Origin: Panax quinquefolius
Taxonomy: Eukaryota; Streptophyta; Magnoliopsida; Apiales; Araliaceae
DNA: 64,000 nt
Assembly: GCA_020205615.1 (NCBI GenBank)
Contig: CM035168.1
Location: 5,584,237-5,648,236 of the forward strand
Direction of reading: 5' to 3'
The position numbers and the translations under genes were made by a program. The notes under the pieces are model-generated. The model searched no databases. It saw only the letters and a list, made by a program, of their open reading frames with translations, and was not told the DNA's origin. Positions 43,825 through 56,160 of the stretch are shown here, piece by piece (position 1 is the stretch's first letter; every line of letters starts with the position of its first letter).

Positions 43825-45149
43825 ATGGCGGATGAGGCGAGATAGAGCTATGGAAGTACTCGTGAAGCAACGGCGGGATATAAATGAGCGGATGGCGGAT
43901 GGCGAGTTGAGAGACGAAGAGCTCGGTTATGATCGGTCCAAGAAGCAAGGACAAAGTGGGAAAGAACACATTCATTCAGGACGAGAGTCTCGGGGCCGAA
44001 CTCGAGAAAGAAGAAGATCCCGATCGAAGCCCTACTCCTCAAAGATCGAAGATGGTACATCACCTTGTCGATTCTAAGGAGCAGGGTCGGAGAGAACGAA
44101 GAGGTAGATCCAGAGATCACACTCCTGAAACCACAAAGAAAGCCCTTGTTGTTGCACATTCTCGCCATAGTGCCCGAGCTCAAAGACGAAGTATATCTAG
44201 AAATCGTACTCCTGAGAGTCTACCGAGGGTACACCACCCTGTGGACACTCGTCATCGCAGAAGCCCTTCTAGAATTGAAGGCTCTATTGTAAGAAACCAA
44301 ATTCTACTCGGAGGAAGGAGTCACGAGAAAAGAAGCATCATCTCACGGAAGGTGTAGAGTATATGGTCAAAGAGTTAAAAGAACTTTGAAGCGAACTTGC
44401 AGAAGTACAAAAAAGCGAATGATACTTGGGAAAGAAGGCATCCCCTTTTTCCATGGAGATTCTTAAGGAAAAAGTCGACCCCACCAAGAAGTTGCCCAAT
44501 ATCGAGAGTTATGATGGATCGGGGATCCCTATGACCCTGATCAGCGTTCAACCGTCGATGGATTATTATGACTTTAGCGATCTTCGCTAAGTGTCATACT
44601 TTTGTCACAACACACTCGGAAAGGATGCCCGGCGTGGTGGATGGGGACTTTGCCCTCATTCAATTTCATCTTGGGCGGACATATGCGATAAATTTCATGC
44701 TCGCCGGAGCAAAAAAGAAGGGAAAACCAACTGGTTCGTTGGCTCGAGTTCGGACAGTTTTCGAGCGAGTCTTTGGGCGATATGTGAAGAGGTTAAGTGA
44801 AGCGATCGGCTGAGTGACATATACGAACGATCTACAAGCCGTTGGACTGTTTCAGAATGGGTTAGATCTGGTCAAATCAGAGAAGTTGGTGAAGAAGTTA
44901 ATGTTTCATCACCCGAAGAGTCTCGGTGAAGCCTTCGACAAAGCTGAAGGTTATATCGTGGTGGAGGAAGCCATGGACAGCCTCAAACGTCCTGCTTCGG
45001 ACTGGCTTAAGGAGACAGATCGGGATAGAACCAATAGAGACCAGAAAAAGATTGAAGGGAATAAAGACCGCTACGAAGGCGGGTCGAAGAAGTATAACAA
45101 TTGGAGAGGTGGTGGAGGGCGTTCGTCCGCTCCGGCCCAGAGAGAGTGA
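43825..45149 (+). pseudogene. gag: Tat element gag
   Basis: The ATG at 43825 begins MADEAR and stops at once, so the frame is already broken. The N part, in several frames, is Arg/Ser/Glu-rich (GRESRGRTRERRRSRSKPYS; RRERRGRSRDHTPETTKK). The core follows from about 44455: EILKEKVDPTKKLPNIESYD, then WADICDKFHARRSKKE, then LFQNGLDLVKSEKLVKKLMF and HHPKSLGEAFDKAEGYIVVE, the capsid-like domain of Tat gag. It ends in a Lys/Arg/Asn-rich tail. I see no zinc knuckle. At least four frameshifts. Confidence 0.82.
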
Positions 45150-46430
45150 ATAGGACGTCTACAAAGGCTTTTCAACACGCATGGTACATTATCTTGGATC
45201 AAATTAAGAATCAACCTATTTTGAACCACCTCAAGATAACATTAAGCAGGAAAAGGAATTCTCGTAATTATTGTGATTACCATCAAGCTTTGGTCGTAAT
45301 CAAACGATCGTGCTAGTTTGAAGGACTTTATTGAAAAAAAGATGGCAAGGGCTTTAATTCGGTATGTGGTCGCCGAGAACTAATCAACGGCAGGACGGAG
45401 GGGCTGTTCAAAGAAATTTCAACCGAGTCCAAAGAAGCGTTTGCGGCTCGAGCGACTGCAAGGCATGTGATAGATGTCATCAATTTGGGGTACTTATGGA
45501 AAAATCGTTGGAAAGAAACGCAGAAAGTTACTTGGATTCGGTCTATCGATGGTGGTACCTCTCAAGACGAAAGACAGACCTTATTCGAGTACGGTAATCT
45601 CCTTTCTTGATGAAGATTACCCTTCGGAAGTCATCGAACCGCATACGAGGATCATTGGTCTTGTTGCCTGAAGTGGGTTCGGTGGATACGGCGGATGATG
45701 GTAGATAATGGGTCTTCGTAGATATTACGTATGCCCACGCTTATCGGAGGATGCACCTAGAGCAGACGAAAGATGGAGATAGGATGGGGAGGCTCCTTTA
45801 TATGGTTTTAGTAACAACCCGGTCAAGGTGGTTGGAACCATTGAACTACCGATCATCTTCTTGAACAACCCCCAACGGTAGAAATTATTTGTAAATTTTA
45901 TATGTTGTGCATGTAGATTACGCTTATAATGCTATTTTGGGAAGGCTTGCTTTAATTGCTTTGCAAGTTGTGACCTCTATTCCTCATTTCAAAATCAAAT
46001 TTCCTACTACTCATAGAATTCATGAGGTGAAAGGGACTTGGATCTGGCTAGAAGGTGTTATAGAACTTTGTGATCACTTGGGAGTGGGAGTATCAAAGCG
46101 AAGCGAGACCGTGGCGATAGAGATCGAACCCTTCACAGAGAGTAGTTCCGAGCCGATTGGTCATACCGGTGAAGAAAGCGGAGGAGATAGAGCTCATCCC
46201 GGCAAGGAGAACAAGAGCGGGTGCAAATAGGTTCGGGTCTGCGGAACCTCTCCGGACGAACCTTGTGGAGCTCTGCATTGCTATGTTGATATTTTCGCAT
46301 GGGTGCCTCGGGATATGCCAGAGAGTAAGCGGGGATATCATTTGAGCATCTAGTGGAGGTGACCCGTCAAAAAGAAGCCGGTCCAGAAGAGGAGGATTTT
46401 CGCTTTTTGAGCGTCGTGAATAATTGATGA
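45150..46430 (+). pseudogene. pol: Tat element protease and flanks
   Basis: After a degenerate spacer the active-site motif VDNGSS is at 45701-45718 (Tat proteases use D-N/S-G), directly followed by a stop. Further on are PLYGFSNNPVKVVGTIELPI and, in the frame 45907-46230, AYNAILGRLALIALQVVTSI, PHFKIKFPTTHRIHEVKGTW, the conserved C-terminal half. The rest, to ~46400, is the linker to RT with scattered stops. The protease would process Gag-Pol. Confidence 0.8.
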
Positions 46431-47110
46431 AGAGATTGCAAAACTGCTGGCGGTGACTTCATCTTGAGATTGACTATCCACAATGGATGGCGAATGTGGT
46501 GCTTGATACGAAGCAAAATGGTAAATGGCGATGCATCGACTACTAATCGACCTAAATAAGGCTTGTCAGAAGGATTTCTACCCTACCCCACATCGACCAA
46601 TTCATCGATGCCACTTGGGGTATGCTTTGTTAAGTTTCATGGACGCATTCTGGATATCATCAAATTTCCATGTCTGAGGAGGATATACACAAGACGCGGC
46701 GTTCATTACGCATCGTTCGGTATATGCCTATAAGAAAATGACTTTCGGCCTCATCGATGTAGAGCCACATACCGGAGGATGATGAACCATGTCTTTGGAT
46801 ATCAATTTGGGCGGGAATGTGGAGGTGTACATAGGCGACATGATTGTCAAAAGTATGTTGGTGCATAAACATCCGGATGATTTAGAAGAATGCTTTGAGA
46901 CAATTCGTTATCACAATTTGAGATTGAACCCCACTAAGTGCACCTTGATCTAGAAATTTGGCAAATTTACGGGTTATCTTGTCGGTCAGAGAGGAATTGA
47001 AGCCAATCCAGAGAAAAGATCAAGCGATCCCGAACATGAAAACTCCTCGGTCATTTAAAGATGTTCAACGTCATTTGGAAGGATTGCGACTTTAAGGAGG
47101 TTCATGTCCA
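46431..47110 (+). pseudogene. pol: Tat element reverse transcriptase
   Basis: In broken frames: IHNGWRMWCL-like start (expected YPxWVANVV), GKWRCIDY, DLNKACQKDFYPTP, LLSFMDAFW, then MSLDINLGGNVEVYIGDMIV. The polymerase motif is therefore Y-I-G-D instead of Y-V-D-D at 46828-46839, so one catalytic Asp is lost. The block ends HPDDLEECFETIRYHNLRLN, GKFTGYLVGQRGIEANPEK. Homology is clear, activity impossible. Confidence 0.83.
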
Positions 47111-47650
47111 AGTCGGCGAGAAAGATGTACTGTCGTTCTTTGATACATTGAAAGGTAGAAGAATGCAAAGCGTTTCAATGGACTTGAGAGTGTGAGGGCG
47201 CCTTTCAGAGCATCAAGTCCTACCTATCTTGGCACCTTTGTTGGTGAAGCCCGCTCTCTTGAACCCCTATATTTGTACTTAGCGACTGGTTAGTTCGTTG
47301 GCGGTAGGAGCGGTTTTGGTGCGTGAAGTTGGGGAAAGTAGCGACACGGTTTATTATGTAAGCCATGTCCTTCGGGATCTTTGAAACAAGGTGCGGACAT
47401 TGAAAAGTTTGCTTTTGCTTTAATAAGCGCTAGTCGAAAGCTTAGGCAATACTTCCGAGGTAGATTGGTAATAGTATATCTGAGATCGACCTTTGAAGAA
47501 GATTATGGGCAAACCCGAGGTATCGGGAGATTAATTGCGTGGACGATGGAGTTATCCCAATTTTTCATTGAATATCATCCCCGAACCGCCATCAAAGGGC
47601 AAGCCTTGGCTGATTTTGTAGTTGAATGCTCGTTTTCAAGGCGATGAAGT
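47111..47650 (+). pseudogene. pol: Tat element RNase H
   Basis: From about 47290 LVSSLAVGAVLVREVGESSD TVYYVSHVLRD, then the open frame 47381-47647: IEKFAFALISASRKLRQYFR, GRLIAWTMELSQFFIEYHPR, TAIKGQALADFVVE. The last motif ends the classical RNase H of Tat elements. A frameshift separates the two parts. Confidence 0.8.
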
Positions 47651-48180
47651 TGTGCGGTCAAGGATCGAAGGATCGAACGGAAGCGATTCGATTCTTCAAT
47701 GAAGCGAGTTCGTGGATCTTTATATGAGATGGGTCTTCTACCACGGACGTCGATTAGCAAGGTGGATTATTTCGGCGAGTCCGGAGGATTCAAAGTGCGG
47801 CGAGCCATCGATTTGATTCAAAGCGATAAACAACGAAGAAATTTGAGTATGGGCGGTACTTACAGGGTTACGACTGGCAAAGAGTCTTGAAGTGCAAAGA
47901 ATAATCATCTTCAGTGATTCTCAGTTAGTCATTAAGCAACTTTCTAGGGAATACGAAGCTCGAGGCCCAAAAATGATTAAATACCTAGCAGAATTGAAGG
48001 AACAACTTTAACATTTCCAATCCTACGAGTTTCAGGGGGTCGAGCGTGATAATAATTCCATTGCTGATGCACTCTCCAAATTAGCCACTACGGATGTTAA
48101 CGTCTTTGATGGGTCGGTTTACTTAGAAATTTTGCAACATCCTAGTGTCCATTATGAATCGGTGATGTGCATTGACTGAA
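47651..48180 (+). pseudogene. pol: Tat element second (archaeal-type) RNase H
   Basis: After the first RNase H come pieces of a second one: EASSWIFI and DGSS-like start, then in another frame VLKCKxIIIFSDSQLVIKQL, SREYEARGPKMIKYLAELKE, VERDNNSIADALSKLATTDV. SDSQLV holds a catalytic Asp of the archaeal-type RNase H acquired by the Tat lineage. Stops and shifts throughout. Confidence 0.78.
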
Positions 48181-49305
48181 CCAACTGCTGGTTGACTCCA
48201 TATATAGAGTATCTGGCAGATGGCGTCTTACCTTTGGATCGGATGCTCGCCAAGAAAATCAAGTATAAGAGTGCTAATTTTGTTCTGATTGATGGGGATC
48301 TTTTTGAAGGCTTTCTCATCTCCACTTCTTGAAATGCGACTCCATCCGGTTGAATATGCTCTTGGAAATACATGAAGGTATTTGTATGACTATATGGCGG
48401 CTAAGTCATTAGCTTTATAAAGTACTTCGACAAGGGTACTCTTGGCTACCATCTTCAAAGAAGCGACTGAATACGTCAAGAAGTGCGAGAAGTGTCAACT
48501 CAACAGTCCGATCCCACATCAGCCACCAGAAGAGCTATACACGATCTTATCTCCTATACCCTTCGCTGTCTGGGGGGTTGATATACTAGGTCCACTACCG
48601 AAGGCAAAAGGTCAAGTCAGTTTTGTAATAGTTTCCATCGACTATATGACTAAGTGGGTAGAAGCAAAACCACTTAGGTTAATAACGGAACAGGAATGCT
48701 TGAAATTTTTGAAAGAATCAGTAGTATTTCGTTTCGGGATTCCTAAGGTGGTAATATCGGACAATGGACGTCAATTTGTGGGATCGAAATTTGAAGCATT
48801 TTTGAAAGAACTGGGGATTCAGCACAGAAAGACTTCAGTGGCTCATCCACAGTCAAATGGACAAGTTGAAGTGACCAATGAAGCGGCTCTTGAATGGGAT
48901 CAGCCATTGGACGAAGCCAAGGCGAGATGGCGGAGGAGCTACTTAGCGTATTATGGGCTTATCGAACTACTCCGAGGACTACGGGGGATTCACCTTTTAG
49001 GCGGCCTATAATGCGATGCCTTAGTCCAGCTTGAAATTGGATCTCCAAGTCTTGGTCACCTAATTCGAGAGAGATCTACAATGAGGAAGGGCTTAAATGC
49101 CAACCTTGATTTGCTTGAGGAAGTAAGAGAAATGACCTTTAATCAGTTAGCGACTATCAAGAAGAGTGGCAAACATTATAACAAGGGGTAAAGTTTCAAG
49201 GTTCAAAGTAGGAGATTTTGTCCTCGAGAAGCCAAAGCATCTACACCTCGAGAATCAGGGAAAGGCGATGCCAAGCGGGAAGGAACCGTATGAAATCTTT
49301 GAAGT
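48181..49305 (+). pseudogene. pol: Tat element integrase, first part
   Basis: The longest open block of the element (48442-49011). CEKCQLNSPI is the Cys pair of the zinc finger; the core shows VDILGPLPKAKGQ (Asp), VVISDNGRQFVGSKF (Asp) and HPQSNGQVEVTNEA (Glu), so the catalytic triad is intact. A frameshift follows after LDEAKARW; beyond it, in another frame, are LSVLWAYRTTPR-like and QGKAMPSGKEPYEIFEV, where element C was inserted (duplication GAAGT). The N-terminal zinc-finger region before 48399 is broken. Confidence 0.86.
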
Positions 49306-49924
49306 TGTAAGACCCTCAAACTTTTATAAATAAAGATGAATTTTTCTATAAATATTATTTTTTGAATATTATGGAATAAATTTGATATAATGTTATAGTT
49401 GTGGGTAATATTTATAAATTTTGCAAAAGTATGCAAGTTGTTATAAAATATTCGTTTGGTGGGGAATATTCTTTTTGTTAGGGAATATTCGCATAAATGG
49501 CTCAATCATTGGTGGACCCCACAACATTATTGTCGGATTGAGAAAACGACAAAAATATTTTTATAAAAATAACGGCGGAGGTTTTACCGTTAAAAGCATT
49601 GAACTACCAAATTGGTAAAAGTACGATGTCTGGCGTGGTTGCATAGTAGACACCGGTATTGATTATTGATGCTTACGTGAGAAGTCACTTTCATTTATGC
49701 TCAATTATTGCTACTGATGAATTCTTTGATCATATCTCTTATATTATTGATTCAATTATTGTCACAAAGTATCATACGTATAATATGTTATAGTATTAAA
49801 TCAATAATTGAGGCGACAAGTTATAAATGATTAATAATTATTGAAAGATTAATTATGTGTTATGATTTGTGGTAAGTTTGATTATTTTATGGGGGGCTCA
49901 TATGTCATCATCTAAGAGTCTCTT

Positions 49925-50115
49925 CACTGATAGTATTTACCTTCGTCAATAGTAATTACCCTTGTGAATAGTATTTACCTTCGTTAATAGTAATTACCTT
50001 TACCAGACGTCGAACCACTTGTCGTTTCACATTACAGGCGTCGAACCACTTGTCGTTTCACATTACAAAGGCCAAACCCGATTCGTCAAGCCACTTGCCT
50101 TTTTCACTACAGCGG
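49925..50115 (+). promoter_or_regulatory. Tandem repeats upstream of the TATA box, element C
   Basis: Alternating GTATTTACCTTCGT(C/T)AATA and GTAATTACC units, then copies of GTCGAACCACTTGTCGTTTC with ACATTAC spacers. Repeated at 57258-57450 in the 3' LTR. Enhancer-like position. Confidence 0.6.
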
Positions 50116-50324
50116 TGCTAAGCTAGAAATCTTCTATAAATAGAGGCCTAGGCTTCATTATTTTTCACGAATTCATTCAAGCTATAGAGAGAGAGAAATA
50201 TAGAGAATAAGAGAGAAAGAAGAAGAGTATTTTGTTACTACCCGCTTTGCGATATTCAATCTCCTACCAAATGTAAGGGGTGTTATTCTTTCTTATTCAG
50301 CGAAGAGAAGCTGTTGTTATTCCA

Positions 50325-50765
50325 TTGCTTATTATTCATTGGAATAACTTTTGTATCACGCGGTTTACCTATACTTGGTGACATTCTTCTATGATTACAT
50401 TGGAACATCACATGCATGTGTTTTACAGGACTGGTGGTTCCGTCTTTATTATTACTGTTGGAACATCACATGCGTGTGTTTTACAAGGACTGGTTAAAAT
50501 CTTTATTATTCTACGTTGGAACATCACATGTCATGTGTTTTACAGGACTGGTTAAAATCTTTATTATTACATTGGAATATCTATCGTGTGTTTTTACAGG
50601 ATGCAGTTCCATCTTTATTATTCTGTTGGAACATCACTGTCCGATTGTGAATTTCACCGACTTTGGTTCCGTTATTTATTATTACATTGGAATAACACGT
50701 ATGCATGCGATTACATCGCATGCATGGTGATTTCTTTTGTTATTCCATTCTTTATTATACCCGGT
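50325..50765 (+). repeat. Type I hairpin array, element C 5' LTR
   Basis: About seven units; most arms are TTGGAACATC with GTGTTTTACAGGACTGGTT. The last unit has a perfect 11-bp stem ATGCATGCGAT-TAC-ATCGCATGCAT (50701-50725). Confidence 0.83.
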
Positions 50766-51014
50766 TGGTTAAAACTTTGACTTCTATACTCCATGAAATT
50801 AGTAGAATATCCTTGATATTTGCGTTTCATCCAAAGATATCTTTTCATGGAAATATTCTTACGATCATTCTTGAATTTTACTCTACAAAATAGTATCGTG
50901 TTGACAATTTGGGCGTTAATAATTCACGGATAAAATAATTCTTGAAATTGTTTTATTGAATTCTTATATCATTGTCATCATCCTCATCATTATATATTTT
51001 TTTTGAAAGTCATA

Positions 51015-51270
51015 CGTGGCACTGTAGTGCATAGATGGACTTGGTATGATTATGATGACGAGAGACTATTCGGTGTAATCATAGTAGTAATGTTACAAAT
51101 GATGTGATAAAAAAATCCTCGATTGGTAGTAGTGCATTGATGGGCCGATTGTTGGCATGATCATGACCATTAATGAATACACAAATATTCTTGGCCCGTA
51201 GTGCGTGAATAATTGTGGTCGTGATCTTAAAGAATATCCTTGGCAGTAGTAGTGCGGGGTGATTCGATGA
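51015..51270 (+). repeat. Type II hairpin array, element C 5' LTR
   Basis: Four units with GTAGTGCATAGATGG, GTAGTGCATTGATGG, CCCGTAGTGCGTGAATAAT and GTAGTAGTGCGGGGTGATT cores. Confidence 0.78.
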
Positions 51271-51813
51271 TGTGGAATATTTATTAAAGTCGAGTCTCGG
51301 CTATAACGTTGATGAAAAACCTTTTAAAACCTAAAAGATAGTAGACTTTATTTTCTACTTGACTCTTTTAATGGATTAAGATATTCAAGCTAGCAGATTA
51401 AACTGGGTTGTCTATTGTATTTTATCGGTTTAACATTATTGAAGACTATTGATAATTTATTACGCATTATCTTAGTCATAATATTTCTTCTTGGGCTAGT
51501 TGAGCTCACCCTTTCTTTCACATTTTCTTGTGAAATGATAATATATTTGGGACGAGTCGGGAAAGCAGTGATGGTCACGAAGATAGCATTAGTAGTCCTC
51601 ACTATTACGCAAAATAGTGTGATAATAAGCTGTAATGAGGACTTTTTGTTTGAGTTTGTATAATATCTAGTAGTAAGCGATATTTGTATTTAAACTCACG
51701 ATTTATGTCGTATTTTACACAGCAGTTATGTTAATAAGTTGTATTTAAATTACGTACCATGTAAGTGGCGACTCAAGATGGGTGATGTATACCTAATTTT
51801 GGGGCGTCACGGT

Positions 51814-51824
51814 TAGTATCGAGC
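51814..51824 (+). promoter_or_regulatory. Degenerate primer binding site of element C
   Basis: TAGTATCGAGC where B and D have TGGTATCAAAGC; the key TGG that pairs with the tRNA CCA end is mutated. Confidence 0.7.
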
Positions 51825-51996
51825 TTAGGGATGTGATCCTGGCTAAGATGTGAGAATAGTACTAGGAGGGAGAGAGGGAATACCTTCGTTAGTATGACCT
51901 ACCTAAGTTTATGTCTTTATTTTATTGGTTGGTCGAGGAAGATAAGGATAATTTGTTACATGTCAATTAACCTTTTGTTTTGTGGCGATGTCGAAA

Positions 51997-53100
51997 ATGA
52001 CATCGAGAATGTTGAGAATACTTGATGGAGCGCAGCGATCGTTGATTCACCACATATCAATAATCAAGATAATGTGCATCGAGGAAGGCGACAATCCTCA
52101 TGCAAACAACAACACCGACCAAATGACAAATGATCAAATGTTCGAGGCTTTATGCAATTTATGCAATGGCGGTGAGAGCGACTCTGTCCCAAAACGTAGG
52201 TGGAAACACGGAAAACTCTCGGCGGTCACACCATTAAACAATTTAAGGATTTGGGACCCACCGTAGTTTAAGGGAGAGCCAAAACCACTTACAGCGGAAG
52301 CATGGATAAAGCAGATTACCAAGATATTTGATGTCTTGGGATGCTCCAGGAGCAAAAGGTTCCTTCACGCCTTTATGTGTTGCGGAGGAGGCGGATTCTT
52401 GGTGGGAATCGGTAAAAGCGTACTCAACCAATTTGTCTTGAAGATATCTTGGGAGAAGTTCGGGAGTTGTTCAACGACAAATACTTTCACGAAAGTATTC
52501 GCATACATGAAGGAGGTGGAGTTTATCAGTTGGAACAAAACAATATGGCCAGGTCGCAATACGAGGCAAAATTTGCGGAGTTATCACGGTTTTTCGTCCC
52601 ACTTGGTGGATAATGAAGAGAGAATGGCGCGAATGTTTTTAAGAGGTTTGAAGCGGGAATACGTCAACATCTTATTTCTCATAAAGCGTGTTTGTATTCG
52701 GATGTTGTAAATAGGGCTCGATTAGTGGAGCGCGATAATGAGTCAACGAATGACTAAAAAGAAGCGGTAAGCAAAATTATAATACCGGTGAGAATAGTCA
52801 TCGGCGGTGACAACAAGCGTGGAGGAATCAATGGGCGGATATGGTAACCACCCGGTGGTAATCGGGGACAAAACAATAAGAATGGACATTTCAAGAAAAG
52901 GAGATTCAACAATGATGGAAAGACGCGTCGGCAAAGCACCCATTGTTAAGGAAGGAGAAAGACCACCTATCATATGCTTCAAATGCGGAGGAGAGGGACA
53001 CATCGATCAAAGCTGCGTCATGCCAGTCAAAGCATGTTATAATTGTGGAAGAGAAGGTCACTTAGCTCGATTTTGTCGTTCTGAAGACAAATTCAGCTAG
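51997..53100 (+). pseudogene. gag: Element C gag
   Basis: Start taken at the ATG at 51997, aligned with the gag starts of B and D. A one-base loss shifts the frame within the first few codons. Later pieces: NNTDQMTNDQMFEAL, KQITKIFDVLGCS, NEERMARMFLRGLKREYVN, then the frame 52807-53100 with two CCHC knuckles, CFKCGGEGHIDQSC and CYNCGREGHLARFC. The splice acceptor seen in B and D (GCAG or ACAG) is mutated to GCGA at 51984-51987. Gag would assemble particles and bind genomic RNA. Confidence 0.84.
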
Positions 53101-53149
53101 GATGGAGGCACCAAAGGCCATCGAGAAAATTCAAACCCAGTAGTCAAGG

Positions 53150-53690
53150 GAGAGCATTTGTTGTGACCTCCCAAAGAGCAAGGAATCCGAATGAGGTCAT
53201 CACGGGTAAGCTTATCATAAATTCTAATGAAGTCTATACTTTATTTGATACTGGGTTCTACCCATTCTTTTATTTCTCCTACTTGCGCTCATCGATTAAA
53301 TTTGACTCAGGAGAAATTTGACTTTGACTTATCGTGGAAACTCCGTTGGGAGAAACCTTCATTACATCCATTGTTTATAAGTCTTATTTGGTTCAAATCG
53401 GTACCCTCACATTACACTGGTCGATCTTATTTCATTAAAAATACTTGCATTTGGCGTGATTCTAAGGATTGATTGGTTAACTACTTATCATGCAAAAATT
53501 GATTGTTTTCGTAAGATTGTTAGCTTTCATATTCCTAATCAACCTATTATGCGAATTCAAACGACCAAACCATTAAAATCAATCACGGTCATCTCAAGCC
53601 ATAAAGCTATTCGTTTATTGAAAAGCGGATGTCAAGCTTTCTTAGCTCATGTCATGATTTAAATAAAAATAAATCGGTTTTAAACGATAT
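53150..53690 (+). pseudogene. pol: Element C aspartic protease
   Basis: VYTLFDTG, then a one-base shift, STHSFISPTCAHRLNLTQEK, and further VILRIDWLTTYHAKIDCFRK and KIVSFHIPNQPIMRIQTTKP. The Asp-Thr-Gly active site is present; Gly of ILGIDWL is Arg here. The block is homologous to 12401-12820 of element B. Confidence 0.84.
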
Positions 53691-54500
53691 TCTATTGTTA
53701 ATAAATTTCTGACGTATTCCCGAAGAACTTCTGGCCTACCCAGAGCGTGAAATTGAATTTTTGTATCGACCTTGAACCCGGTACAAAACCTATTTCCAAA
53801 GCCCCGTGTCGAATGGCTCTATTGAACTTCGAGGAGTTAAAGACCCAACTGCAGGAATTGTTAGACATTGGCTTTATTCATCTAAGTACTTCTCCTTGGG
53901 GTGCTCATTACTATTCGTGAAGAAGAAAGATGGGAGTATGCGACTTTTGTATTGATTATCGGGAGTTGAATCATGTCACCATCAAAAATAGGTATCCATT
54001 GCCACGTATTGATGACTGTTTGACCGATTGCAAGGAGCCAAATTCTTTTCAAAGATTGATCTTTCGTTAGGATATCACCAATTGAAGATTAGAACCGTGA
54101 CATTCCAAAGGCGGCTTTGAGAACTCGATGCGGGCATTATGAATTCTAGTCATGTCCTTTGGATTGACTAATGCTCTCTTGCCTTCCGTGGATATGATGA
54201 ACCGAGTATTGAGGAATATTTAGATCACTTTGTGGTCGTCTTTATTGATGACATCCTTATTTATTCCAAAAGCCGTGAAGATCATGAGCAACACTTGAGG
54301 CTGACACTCCAAAAGCTTCGTGAATATAAGCTTTATGCCAAGTTGAAGAAATGCGAGTTCTGGATTGAAGAAGTAGCATTCCTTGGGCACGTGGTATCAA
54401 GTCATGGAATATCTGTTGACCCAAAGAAAGATTGAAGCTATTCAAAGTCGGGAACAACCTAAATCGATGGATAGAAAGCACGTAGCTTTCTCGGTTTATT
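53691..54500 (+). pseudogene. pol: Element C reverse transcriptase
   Basis: [40 protein letters not shown], then [39 protein letters not shown] and the open frame 54232-54435 with [20 protein letters not shown]. The catalytic F-I-D-D is intact locally, followed by [20 protein letters not shown]. Four or more frameshifts split the domain. Confidence 0.87.
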
Positions 54501-55060
54501 TGGTTATTATCGGAGATTCGTGGAAGGATTTTCTCGAATCGCTATTCCATTGACTCGGTGACTCGGAAGATACAAAAAGTTCGGTTGGAGGCGAAGAATG
54601 TGAGAAGAGTTTTCAAGAACTCAAGAGGAGACTTATTTCAAAGACTCATTACGACAATACCATCGGCTCGGAGGATTTGTCATCTCTGGTGATGCTTGAG
54701 CAAAGGGTTGGGATGTGTTCTTATGCAACATGGAAAAGTTATAGTTTATATGCCTCGCGACAACTCAAAGAATATGAGAGGAATTATCCTACTCATGATC
54801 TAGAGTTGGCATTTATTGTCTTCTGCACTTAAAATGTGGAGGCATTACTTGTATGGGGAGAAAGTGGAGATCTTTACGGATCATAAAAAGCCTCAAATAT
54901 TTCTTCACTCAAAAGGAACTCAACATGCGACAACGACGTTGGCTTGAAGCATTGAAAGATTATGATCATACCATCCAATACCATCCCGAAAAGTAAAGCG
55001 TGGTAGGCGACGCATTGAGTAGAAATCATATGCAATCTACAAGTGCGATATTGTCAACGA
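54501..55060 (+). pseudogene. pol: Element C RNase H
   Basis: [20 protein letters not shown] marks the RNase H region; the expected continuation around [17 protein letters not shown] is readable only across shifts, and the end has [20 protein letters not shown] with VVGDALSR-like bases. Degraded. Confidence 0.78.
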
Positions 55061-56160
55061 AAGGCCCATTTGTGTGACTTGCAAAGGATGGAGATAGAAT
55101 TAAAGACTCGAGGGACGCATGTGATGGCCGGTATATATCTGAGTAGAACCGACTTTAATTGATAAAGTTAAAAAAGCTCGAGCATTCTGGACACGGAGGT
55201 GATGCGTATGAGGAAAAAAAGCAAGAAGGTGCTATCTTAGGAAGCAAGAATCGATGAAGAAGGAATACTTGAGTCAACTCCGGACTTTGTGTTCCTAACG
55301 ACCACGATTTAAAGTATAATATCATGATGGAGGCGCACAACACACCATTTGCAATCCATCTCGGGAGTACCAAAATGTATCATGATATTCGCCATACATT
55401 TTGGTGGAGCAATATGAAGAAGAGAGAGATATTTGTTTATCTCAAGGTGTCTAACTTGTCAACGAGTTAAAGCGAGCATCAAGTACCAAAAGGTCCATTG
55501 CAACCACTTGAAATTCGAGAATGGAAGTGGGAGCACATTACCATGGATTTAGATTACCGGTCTTCCTAAGGTTTCTCAAGGCATTGATGCGATTTGGGTC
55601 ATTGTTGATAGATTGACCAAGTCCGCTCATTTCTTACCGATCTGAGAAACTTATACACTTGAACGTCTTGCTCAGTATGTACATAAACGAGATTGTAAGG
55701 CGCATGGTATGCCAGTATCCATAGTTTCGATCGAGATCCAAGATTCACTTCACGATTTTGGGTTAGTTTCCAAAAAGCTATGAGCACGGACTTACGATTT
55801 AGCTTCGGCATATCATCCTCGCACAGACGGACGGTCGGAGAGGACTATTCAAACTCTTGAAGATCTATTAAGACTGTGTCCTTGATTTCAAGGGAGTTGG
55901 GACAAGTTCTTACCATTGGTGGAGTTTTCCCACAACAACAGCTTATCAAGCAAGTATTGGCATGGCTCCATTCAAGCATTGTATGGAAGAAAGTGTCGCT
56001 TCTCAAAGATATCTTTGGGATGAGGTGGGTGAAGCAACGTTGTTGGGACCGGAGTTAGTACGTATGACTACGGAAAAGATTCAAATGATCCGACAACGTA
56101 TAAAAACCTCACAAAATCGATAAAAAGAGTTATGCCGATCTTCATCGAAAGGACGTGGAA
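55061..56160 (+). pseudogene. pol: Element C integrase
   Basis: HNTPFAIHLGSTKMYHDIRH with FWWSNMKK is the integrase zinc-finger region. Pieces of the core follow in changing frames: WEHITMDL (first Asp), [15 protein letters not shown] bases near 55610, SIVSIEIQDSLHDFGLVS-like, and SYHPRTDGRSERTIQTL-like near 55805-55855. The 55876-56058 frame shows shifted remnants (LLKDIFGMRWVKQRCW). Inactive. Confidence 0.78.

Larger units (their letters stand above)
49306..51811 (+). repeat. Element C 5' LTR
   Basis: U3 with two small tandem repeats (49925-50115), TATA CTATAAATAG at about 50133-50142, donor-like AAATGTAAGGGG (GT at 50273), type I array 50325-50765, type II array 51015-51270, end GGGGCGTCACG. 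Confidence 0.92.

Noticed and set aside
43848..44183. Minus-strand frame over Tat gag
   Set aside because: Shadow of the RS-rich gag coding strand.
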